Shown here piece after piece: positions 38,801 to 50,800 of a stretch of 64,000 nt of DNA; the first letter of the stretch is position 1, and the number at the start of each line of letters is the position of its first letter. This DNA is from Camarhynchus parvulus (taxonomy: Eukaryota; Chordata; Aves; Passeriformes; Thraupidae). Made by a program: the position numbers and the translations under genes. The stretch is from assembly GCF_901933205.1 (NCBI RefSeq), contig NC_044571.1, positions 76,199,689 through 76,263,688 on the forward strand, written 5' to 3'. The notes beneath the pieces were generated by a model that worked only from the letters and a program-made list of their open reading frames with translations, had not been told where the DNA came from and did no database searches.

Positions 38801-41800
38801 GTGGCAGTATGAGAGGACATAGCCTCAAGCTGTGCCGAGGGAGATTCAGCTTGGCCATCAGGAGCAAATTTTTCACAGATAGAGTTTTTAAACTTTGGAA
38901 TGGGCTGCCCAGATAGGTGGTGGTTTCACCATCCCTGGAAGTGTTTGAAGAAAGGCTGGACATGGCACTTAGCGCTCTAGTTGACAAGGTGGTGGTGCAT
39001 AGAAGTTTGGACTTGATGGTCTTGGAGGTCTTTTCCAAGCTAAAAGATTCTGTGCTTCTCTGATTCTGTGAACTGAGTTTGTTCAGCCGTGAGAAAAGAA
39101 GGCCTAGGGGACACCTTATCTCTGGTTTCCACTATTTAAGGGTGACTGCAAAGAAGATGGAAACTCCCTTTTTACAAACAGTCACATGGGAAAGGCAAGG
39201 GATAATGAGTACAAGTTACTCCTAGGGAGATTCTGATTAGACACCAGAGGAAAATATTCTACAATGGGAAAAATCAGCCATTGGCATTATCGCCCCAGAT
39301 AAGTGGTGGACTCATCACTGTTGAACACTTTCAAGATTCATCTGGACAAGGTGCTGGGTCATCTTGTCTAACTGTGCTTTTGCCAAGGAAGGTTGGACTG
39401 GATAGTCCTTGAGGTTCTTCCCACCCTGAAATTCTGTGATTCTGTGATAAAAGCCCATATGCAAATTTCCAATTTTTGGAATAAAGTACATGCTTAGAGA
39501 CATCCTTGAATATTTTAAATGAATTGGAATTGGCGATACTTTAAATGTCTTCTTGTGTTTACAACCTATATAGATCAAGATTTTTTGTGCATTTGTTATT
39601 TCTGCCATTTAGAACTTACATAGAGATATTTTTGTTCTTTTACCTCTGATACTTAGTTTCTTATTGCTGGCCTTGAGTTAAATACAGACTTACTATATTA
39701 CTTAATTAACATGAGAAACACTGAATTTTTACAGGATATTAATGATAAGCTTCCAAAAATTACTATATTAATTAAATTAAACTTAGTTCTTAGGAAAGTA
39801 CACCTATCTTCCATTGAATGGCAACTATATAGATAAAAGTGTAATATTTTATTATGTGGACAACAGTTCCATTTTTCAACCCTAAATTCAAAGCAATATC
39901 GAACCCCTGAAATATTTTGAAAGAAATTTTAAATCAGTAGTAAGTAAATTATAGAATAGCAACCAATAGCTTCAATAATTTATTTCCCTATATGGACTGT
40001 TTCGTCTTTCTTAATCAGTAGAAGGAAAGTATCAATAAAAACATGCATTTCACAGTACTGTATTTGTCATTTTCTTTGGAAGTGTTAATTTTCTTTGGGC
40101 TTTATAACCTCATAACTTGAGTCATTAATCTATCCCCTTTCTAATCTTAAACCTAATAGGACAGCAGGTAGCTGGATCAGGTCCTGGAATAAACAAGTAC
40201 TCAACTCTTTTATTTATTATGAGTGAATCTGTAATTTCTTCAGGCTGATTATCACGGATTCCTTGTTCAGCTGTATTGCTAAATTACTGTGTCATTCATT
40301 GTTTCAATCAGCTTTCAGTCCGCAGTGCAGTGATTACATGCAGAAAAAGGTGAATTAATTTTCCAGGTAATATTTTCTGAGGTAGGATCAAAGGGTTTAT
40401 TAAAACCAAGATGTGTTCCTTCTGTTTTGCTGCTTTCTCTATGTTGTATACACCCTCCTAAGGTGTAGATGGCTTCTTTTTCTACACAAAAAGCAAGAGC
40501 ATAGTGACCTTAAAGTAAGGGCTATTGTGTTCTTTCAAGAATAATACATCATTGATACTTTTCACCTCATTACAGGGTAAGAAGAAGGGTAGTGAGATGT
40601 TAAACTTCTGCTAGAAACCCAGCCCTTTTATTATAAATTGTCTACCATCAGTAGTGTCTAATTGTCTGTATGATTCTGTATACCTAGTTAAAAATATTAA
40701 AATACAGAATTATTACAGTAAGGAGAAAATCATAATATATTTGATGGTGGGATTAAACAGATTTTTTTCAAGGTTTTCTAGGTACATGTAGAACACAAAC
40801 GCTATAAACACTATTTATAGTAATCAAGGGTAGGGGAACAGTGAGTATGAAGAAACTGCTTGAGTGGTTAGCTGTCTTAAAGTGAAGTAATGAAAATGTT
40901 ACAAAAAAAGTGTGTGCTAAATATGCACAGACATATAGTATTAAGAAGTATATATTATAGTATTAAGAAAAAGTAGTTGTCAGAGTCAATTGATATTATT
41001 TACCCATTATGGGACTAAGGGGAGACATTTACTTATCTTACAGCAAAACTTACCTGCTTTATAAACAGCAAATTAAAAACTAAGCTATTGTCAAATCTCC
41101 ATTGTTTTCCTTATGTCCTTTAGAGTTTTTATTAATTTGACGTGGTCTCCTTTGTTGTAGATGGGAAAGTTTGCTGTGAGTTATTAATAGTCACCTCTCT
41201 TGTAGATAGGTAACAAGTGGAGTTGTTTTACTGAAGGCTGTTAAGCAACATAATTAGCAATAAACAGACGAGCAGTTCTGCAAACCAGTGTGACATTAAT
41301 TCTGATACATTTAGTCACTTGGAAACATGGGTACTTATTAACTACTAACATTTCCATGTGATAACTATTCTGTTTGGTTTCTTTCTTTACTTGTTCTCTG
41401 AACTGTAAAAGTATCTGAAGCCATTATTTCTGAAAATACCTGAAATCATTATTTATGAACTATCAAATGCCTTGTTACTTCTGTTTTCCTTCATGCCTAC
41501 ACAATACTTAGTGGGAAATTCTCAGCAAGTTTATGACTATGTATAGGTTTGTTATTATAAAAATTGACTCTAGGTCTTTCAGCATAATTAATTGTCTATT
41601 TTTTGTGGGTTTTTGTTTTGCTTTTTTTTCCTTGGTTCAGCTGTAACATAAGATGCAACTTTGTGTTTGATTCTTTACTAACAAATCTCTAATTAGAAAT
41701 ATTTTTATTCTTACCACAAGTGATAAATGAGCATATGATTGTTGTGGCACTTGATACTAATCTAATTAAACCTGCAGTTAAGTTAGTGGAAATATGACCC

Positions 41801-44800
41801 CTGAATGTCATTGCATGATGAGTGTTACTGTTTTTGCCATCACTCGTGTGTCTATTTCTGTCCCCCTGTCATGTAAATCAGACCATAAGTCAGTATTTTT
41901 ATTACATTTTTTGACCTTTTTTTCCCTAAGACAAACTTGTTTGGCAGAACTAAAGATCTAGCAGGGTTTTCATCACCTATGAGGATCTATTTAAAGCAAG
42001 TATGTTCCATGTAGTCACCTCTGCATGGATTTGCCTTTTTATTGAAACTGGTAATATGATACTGAGGATTATTGTCTTTGAGCCTCTGAAGGTTTGGTTT
42101 TCTGTGTCTGTAGGGTGCACTGCCAGGCTGTTTCCATGAAAGAAATTTGAAGAATTGCTACCTAAACCTATATTTCTATAGTCATACTACATGTGTCTGT
42201 GCTTATTTTGGGAAGGCAGTTCAGCTATTAATTTGTTTCAGTTAGTGTTGTTCATGCCACTGCAGTATGGAAGTAACAATTAAAAATACTGAGACAGGGA
42301 AATTATGCTTTAGGAAGTGAAATATCTTCTAATAGTTTACAGTATTTGTTGGTCTTTCACTCATCCCCCTGGGCACCAAAATAAGATTCAGCCATGAGAC
42401 TGAAATGCTCTTAGGGAACTGGAGGAGAGGAGTTTCTGTGTGTAGTAATTAATTACTAATATTTTTGGTTTTGAATATTAGGGAGTAAAAGAGGCAGTAT
42501 CTTTAATTGACATTAAATAGAAACTGAATTGTAGAGCCAGCTGGCTCAGCTGTTGGCATATGACAGAACAGTGGGAATTGAACCAGAAAACACTTTACGA
42601 GGTTACTGTAACCTGGAATTCATGGCAATAATTTTAATGGGTGGGTGGTGTTCATCCCTTAGTGAAAGGAGCAGGATGCAGAGGGAGAAGCTCTAAAGAA
42701 TTTTCCATTATCATTTTTCAATTACATAAATAGTCAAAAAATAGAAAACCTATTCTGAAGACAGTTCTGGTTTCCTTGTATAGATTGAAAGTGTAATCCA
42801 ACACTAGTGGAAAATATTAATTTTCTTTGTTAACTCTTTCTAACAGATCAACAATTTTTTTTCAGGTCGAAAATTGAAAAAGTTTAACAAAATTAAGGTT
42901 GTGAGAACGTTAGATGTTGCACTCCAGCAGCCAGCAGCCCTTCAAGATGAAAGCCAGTCTCTAACCCAAAGGCTGTCCTTTTCTCCAAATCAAGAAATAC
43001 AGTTTGTTCCCCCAATGATAAGTGTTTTACGAGGCATTGAGCCAGAAGTGGTCTATGCTGGTTATGACAACACAAAACCTGAAACACCAAGTTCCTTGCT
43101 GACCAGTCTGAATCATCTTTGTGAGAGGCAACTTCTTTGTGTAGTCAAGTGGTCTAAATTACTACCAGGTAATATCATTTCTTATATGTAGTGAATTGTA
43201 TTTAAGCAAATATTTCATGAGAGAAGCAGTCTAAAGATAATACCATTGACTACCTGTTAATTCTTTACGAATTCCAAAATGATTAACCTTTCTCTTATCA
43301 AATAATTTAACAAATCAAATATATTTTAATAAGAAGCACATTTGAAAGAATCCATCTAAATATTTAGATTCCCTCCAAGTAAGCACAGGAGCTCAGACAG
43401 TTCCTGTATGTGATTGTTATTACAGCCTTTCTTCTATTTATCCATTTGATATAAAAAGGTTGTATATCTGCTTATTCTTTATGCTTCTTATTACTAAAAT
43501 GAATTTTTGAAAGCACCAAAAAGTAAAATTTTTATAAATAATACCAATTACAACTAAGCTGCTCCCAAACAGACTGGTAATGAGAAGTAATTGAATTTAT
43601 GAAGATCCACAACTGGATTAAAAAAAAAAAATCCATGTTATGTATTTATGTGTGCTGTATGGTGATAGGGATCATCATGGTCATCCTGGGATATATAGAA
43701 ATCAATATATTGAGGAGAAAGCCTGGAAAATAGTTTCCTATGAGCTCAATTTGACACTTTGCTGCTTCAGGAAGCAGTAGTCTCAATCACTGCTCTTGGC
43801 ACTTAACAGACCTTTTGAGTGAATCGATTCATCTCACTAAATGAGAAGAAAAGAAACCTTTTTTTTAGCCCTCTGTGTTTCCTGATGTCTTCATGAACTG
43901 AACCACTTCACTGAGGAGGAGCATGAGTGCCAAAGCTTGCTTGAAGGAGGTAACAGGACCACGCAATGAGGAACAGGAGTGCTCCTTTTAGTGGCAGGAA
44001 GCTGTTAGTTTCACTCAGATAATTTGTGGCAATCTTTAAATTTTTCAAACAGCAAAAGTGATCAAACACAAGCTCACAACTGAATATGGTTCTCTTAAGT
44101 TGAATGCAAGAAAGATGCTCATATTGGATGTTTTTTGTGACAGCTGCATCTTATGGTAAGAACACTGATGTTCAAGCTATTGACATTCAATGAGAGTTGG
44201 CTACAGTGATGATGTTACAAACTGTCATATTTTTACCAAAGGAAAAAGAGATACATTCCTATCCTCTGAAACAGTCATTTTTGGTAAAATAAATTTTGGT
44301 GTGAACATTTCAAAATACTGGATAAGAACAAAAAGACAAGAGGTTAACTATCAAAGTAAGATAGGCAGTTATTACCTAAGCATTGGAGAGCTACATCCCC
44401 AAAACTGCTTGTCTTTCTAGGTGTTCTCATTTTGATAGCTCAGATTTGTAATCTCGAAACACCTACTTAGCTGCTGTCTAAATGAGAATTATGGAATATT
44501 TTATCTTTAATTTCATTTCCAGGTTTTCGGAATTTGCACATCGACGATCAGATAACCCTCATCCAGTATTCCTGGATGAGTCTAATGGTTTTTGCCATGG
44601 GGTGGAGATCATACAAACATGTCAGTGGTCAGATGTTGTATTTTGCACCAGATCTGATACTAAATGAGTAAGTAGAATGCTCCCATGAATAACATGTTGA
44701 ACTTTTATGTGCCAATGAGAATGTGACTCCATTGAGGCCAAGATTTCATTCATTACTTGTGCTGTTTCAAAATTAATAGCCAAGTCCTCTGACCATATCA

Positions 44801-47800
44801 AAGTTCAGTATCTTTGGGAGTGGCTTTGTGGGAACCTCAACTATTCTGTGTACATGGTCAAGCAAAAACTGTTCAAATAGAATTTTGATTATCTAAGGAA
44901 AAAAATCATGCTGTCAGAAGATTTACTTCAATTCATCTGAATAAGTCTTGAGTTAATGTTTACTAAATGGAACTGAGTGTGGGGTTTTTTTGTTGTTTTT
45001 GTTTGGGTGGTTTTTGCAAATAGTTTGCCTAAAATCTAAATGCTCAGTAAAAAAACTACTTATCAAGTAGGAATTTTAGTATCAAGGAAAAATTATATGA
45101 GACTGCTCTTTTCTGCTGGGGGATGGCAGGGGCCTTTTGGTTTGGATTTTCCTTCACTATGCTGTTTAATTTAGATAATCGTCATTTCAGTCTTTGTCAG
45201 TTTTCCAGCTCTGCAAATTAATATTGTTAGACTTGTAATTTTATATTCCTTTGTTATAGTACATGGGAGGTTGCCAGGAACAGTAAAACATAATTTAATC
45301 CCTATATTTATTTTTCCTTAATAAATTTTTCTCAATTTCTTTTTCTTTTTCTTAAAATACTAAACTGCTATGAAGCAAACTGAAAGAAAAACAGGTATTT
45401 TGTAAGACATGTTGTTTAAGGATTAAGGGGTGGATTTGCAGAAGATCTAGACACCTAATTTTAAAATCTATAGTATGCAAGATCCTCCCAGTGAAGTTCT
45501 TTGTAGAAGATATTCAGTAGAGCTGACCCTATATCTCCTGACCCTTTCTCTTCCAAATGACTGTAAATCACTGTGAGTTGTTGAGTAATGAATTCTTTCC
45601 TCTCCCATTTTTATTAATTGTGCTGCACAAATTGAAATATTTGGAAGTGATAAGATTGAACTAATTTCTGGCTGTATTTCTGGCAGCATAGTCTTATACA
45701 TCTTATGGTTACATTCAGAAGAAACAGAGTGAGATGATAGTTTTAAGCAGTAATGTCGTGTCTTGGAGTATCACCCTGCTTGTGGACCACTCCTGACAGC
45801 TTGTGAAGAAGACTTTAAGTACTTCCTTTGGGAATGGCGTTAAGATTTATGAACCCTGATTGTAATCCACCAGAGACAGATTCTTATTGTCAACTCAAGA
45901 TCATCAGTGCTGGGTGCTGACCACATATTCCTCTCTTGGTTGTAGAACATCTCATCAGGGTCATACTAGACATGTTATAAACAAAGAGATGTAAGAAGTA
46001 ACTGATGCACTGAATCATATCTGCAACTATTTATTGGAAAAAAGTTAGCTTTTAGATTAGTAAAATGTAAATGACTTTGTTATCTATGGTGATGTCTAAG
46101 TTTGTACTTTCATGTTCACCTTAAGCAAGGGTAACAGCTGAACACTGCCAAAAAAAGTTAGCTGTCCTGGTAATGCATCCCAATGACTTTACCTGAGCTG
46201 GACCAAACACTCTGTGGCTGCACTGTCAAACAGATAAAGAGTTTATATGCCTGAGAGGTGCCCCAGAAAAAGCCATTCATTAGCGGATAGAGATGATCCC
46301 TGACATGACTCACCATGTGGGAGTGCAGGCACTAATGCCAGAATCACAGGAGCGTGTGCCTAGATGTAGAAGGAGATAATAGAAAGTCCTTTTGCAGGGG
46401 CAACACACACCATAGTTGTTTCATAAATACTATGAAACCACAATCCAAAGCTTGTGTCACAGCCAATCTATTATTTAGTGAACTGAGTTGTAATGCTTCT
46501 GGGGAAGGATGTGTTTGGTTGCATCAATTTCAGACCAAGAAAGCCAGTAGTGCTAGTTTGACAAAGATTTCTTTGTATTAACACCCTGCAAGGACTTACT
46601 GTTCTTGTATTTTGCAGTGTCTGAAAATTTGAGTAAGAACAACATTTAAGCTGCTAAACCCTAAAAGCTGCTATTGCTTTTCATAGATAATAATTAGGAA
46701 GAGATGCTACCAAAAAGTAATAGAAAAAGAGATTTAAAGTAGATGAAGAAACAAGTCTATTCAGGTCTAAAAGATTAAATTTCTATGGTTATGTCATTTA
46801 AGAGCTGGTACAAGATATCAGATGTTGAACAACATTGAAATAATTTTCATTCAAGCTGATAGTAACACTTTGACAAGAAAAAAATTCAATGCATTGAAAA
46901 AGTATTTTTTAAATGGAAAATATCTTCTGTTTTGTTTGCTGAGGTCACTACCTGCAGTCAGGTTGGAATGCTGATCTGAACCCCTAGCAGGCGGGGGAGC
47001 AAAATTTAATCTTCCTGTTATTGTACCTAATTCATCTGGATTGGGATACAACCTTTTAAAATCAGTCCAAGATACTGGATCGTCAGGTTAAAATGCAATG
47101 AATTCAGTCTAGATTAGAAACTTTGTAATGCTACAAAGTTACTTCTGTGAAAGTTTAGGGAAGGTTGTATTTAATGCCTCTGTTTACTTAGCATGTATCA
47201 TTTTTAACTGTTTCTTTAGTGGCATAACATGCTACAGAGTAATATCGTTGCTGCTAGAAGTACCAGGCTAGAGTTGCTACAAAGTATCTTGATACAGACA
47301 TTTTTGGAAAACCTGAGAACAAGCTTTCTATAGACTTTCAGATTTGTCTTCAGTTCTATGCTTTGAAATCTTTACAGAGATACAAGAATCTATCGACGTC
47401 TAAAATAAGATAGTACTTCACATTATTCATTAGGGTATTTTTAGTTAGTAAACTCCCCTTATTTTTGGTGGTTAGCATTCAGCTTTGATAATTTTTTGGT
47501 TTCTTTTCTGGACAGCGGTAACAGATTTAACATCCAAAATAATAGCACATTCATTGCAATAAAAAACTAGCACAAGAACAAAAATAATCAGAAAATTGTT
47601 TATGTGTATAAGCTTATCTTTAATTTTTGTAATGTGATAAACTGCTAATAAGGCCTTTCTCTCAAGCAGCACTGAGCCATTTTGTCTTTGTTTTCATGGT
47701 TTTTTAAATTTTTTTTTTTAAACTTTTCTGGGTGTAAGACAGAGGATGAAAGAATCATCGTTCTATTCCCTGTGTCTATCCATGTGGCAACTCCCACAGG

Positions 47801-50800
47801 AATTTGTCAGACTTCAAGTTAGCCAAGAAGAGTTCCTGTGTATGAAAGCACTGTTACTTCTCAACACAAGTAGGTTCTTTTATTTTTTTGTAACACATCA
47901 CTACTAAAAGGGTTTTGAACCATGTTGTTTTACTTGACAACTTGACAATCACTAAGCTCTATGGCTTAACAAATGGAAATGTCCTAGACGGAATGTTAGT
48001 ATTGTAAGACTAAAAAGTATTTTTTCTAATGTTTATAAAGAACAAAGAATTTGCGATTCATTGTTGGTTTTATTGTGTATAAAGATACTGGGGAAATGTT
48101 GCATCCCTTTTGACATGTGGCTGTACTGTGTTACACATTTTCAAAACAACTGTGCAGTATTTCTGCCTGGAAACATCAGTTCAAGTGACTCTACACAGAT
48201 TTAAAAAACTCCAACCAAGCCAAAACAATCTTAAAAGTATTAGAGTGTACTTAAATAAATATTTAATAAATTATTAAAAATTTTAAAATATTTAATAAAT
48301 TATCAGGACTGAGATCTTGACCAAGATCTTAAAGCATGTTTGCTGAAAAGAATCAGGGAAGTGGCCATGACAAAAAATACAAGCATTTATTCAACTTTTT
48401 ATAGTTATAAATAGGTGAAGTTTAGCACAGATATAAACAAATGGAAATGTTTTTCTTTGGTTTGTTTCTCTGGAAACAAAATCCATGGTCACTTAATTAT
48501 ACGCATCTTTTAAAGAATGCTGCATACAGCTGCATTCCCCTTTACATAGGAAATGTGGTTTCTGGTGAACTTATCTTCCAAAATCTTCTCTGAAATACTA
48601 AAATTTGCGTCTGTTAAGGCCATAATTGTTAGTTATGAATCCCCAAATAAAAAATTTTAAAGTCATACAGGTGCTGTTAGAAATGAGAATAAGCACTTTT
48701 GAAAAGTATAGTGGAAAGAATGTAAAAGTTTGGTTCTCAACACACAACAGAGTCAGAGGAGAGATGTGCAAATCCTGCGTGATCTGCTTCATGGTTTTAC
48801 AAAGTTTAAGTAATTGATAAGGAATTAAAATTTAATCCCTCTCAATCTGCCCATGGCTGGTATTTGCATAAAACTATTCTTAAAAAAAAAAACCAAACTG
48901 GTCTCAGCAGAGACTAAGTTTAAAAAGACTAAATTTAGCTCATATGAACATGGAAATTACTAAAAGAATAGCAAAATGCCGTACACTCTGTTAAAGCAGT
49001 AAAGGTAATGTGGATAAAAATCCTGATGTAGCTCATGTTGCTTTGTTAGAATATTAATGTATTCCTATTTTAAATGTTTTCCAACTTGTTTTCATCCCAA
49101 ATAAACTCTTTTCTATTTTCTGAAATTTTAGTTATATTTAGAAAAATTTGTGACATTTCAGCTATCTCTGTTCCAGAAAGTTCATATCAAATTCAAAAAA
49201 GCATGACAGGGTTGGTCAAATCCCTCTCATTTCTGAGGGCATCAATTTAACAGAATTCATCCAGTTACCTTTTTTTATCAACTGCATTGCATTCAGAAGC
49301 TGTTTTTTTAAGATGAGATGTTTATGTATATGCAAGAAATCACGTAAAAAAAATCACGTAAAAAAAAAAAAAGAATTTCTACCTGTTCTGATGAGTTTTG
49401 CTTTTTGTTCTCTCCTGCATTTATTGTCTAATAGGAAAAAAAAATTGTCAGATCTTTGGGAAAAGGAACACACCTAACAGTTGTTGCTCAGACATTTAGT
49501 AAACATTTGGTACTGTATAAATATGATTCCACAAAAGTATTTTCAAAAAGCTATATAACCTTGTTGTTGTTTTAAGGTGTTTTAAGACTACTTTTATTTT
49601 AGTCATGATGTTCATCTTAATCTACTTCAGTTGTGAAAATACAGCCATTTCAATCTTTTGTGTACTAACAGTAAATCAAGTCTAATCCTTTAGTCTCTCA
49701 TTGTGTCTTCTGTTCAATTTATTATTTAGATGAACTGGTTTTGACATTTTTAGATAATTCCAAAGCAACAATAATTTGAAATAAACGGAGTGTCAGTCTT
49801 CATACATTTCTAATTTTGAATGGACTCCCAGCCTAAGTTTTAACATTATATTTGATTTTACAGTTTTTTCTTTGAGGCTGAGGCTTAAATGTAATGCTTT
49901 CCAGACTTCTGATTTAAAGGAATTTCGAAATATTGTTACATAAGATTTTGGCTCAGTTCATGCCACTGAATAAAAACTATCCTCATTCTTGACACATGTT
50001 CAGGGGAAGGGAGCAGCTCAAATAGATAGCTACAAGGAGCTTTTGTCATTAGGCAGGAATGTGACTGTCTTTTTCAGGATTCAGAGGATAAAGGCCATTC
50101 ATTGATGGAAGATACCTTCAAAATTAATTTGCAGGGGAAATATAAAGACTTAATTGCTGGTTTGGAGATGTAAGTCAAGGATAACTTCCATCTAACCCTA
50201 AACTCCATCAGAGCCATTTTATATGAAAACATTCCTTAGTTCTCTATAAAAGAAATGTCCAGAATCATCCAGGCTTTGAAAATTAAGGTATTCTTTTTCC
50301 ATGACACTTATCACTAGCAACTACTAACAGGTCCTTTTCTTAATGTTCTCTCCATGGCCTCATTTTGATTCTCACACCTGACCTTTAAGAGAATAGGGAG
50401 TTCAACCAGTTTCTCCTCCTTGCTCATTTTTCTAAAAAGCTGTTCACCTGTAAGTCTCTGATCAGTTCTATTAAGTGAAAGAGGTTCAAACAGGAGGTCT
50501 GAGCCCTGGCAGCTTTATTGTCTGCACTGCTTTAGAGCTGTTAGTTCATTCCTTGACTCCATTTTGAAGCACTCCAGCTAGATCTCTCTACCACAGATTT
50601 GCTGTGAAGAGGGCAGACCCTCAGCAGGGTAAACATGGATCAGTCCATAACGTGTTTCCTCAGACAGGAGTGGTTCTTTAAGCCATATTTTTTTTTCCCC
50701 AGCTAACACTGAACTGTAACTGAAACTTAGGGATATTTCTAGACATAAGGCAATTAGCAAAATGAATTGATTGCTCCTGGTATATCCTTTTAACTAATTG

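Larger units (their letters stand above)
35569..42865 (+). other. PGR intron 3 (7297 bp)
   Basis: GTGAGC ... TTTTTTCAG. Holds three CR1 pieces (37027-37100, 38427-39070, 39078-39448). The remainder is AT-rich without recognised features. Confidence 0.9.

Noticed and set aside
46341..46350. AGAATCACAG motif resembling a reversed CR1 end
   Set aside because: Flanking sequence does not continue as CR1; a chance match.
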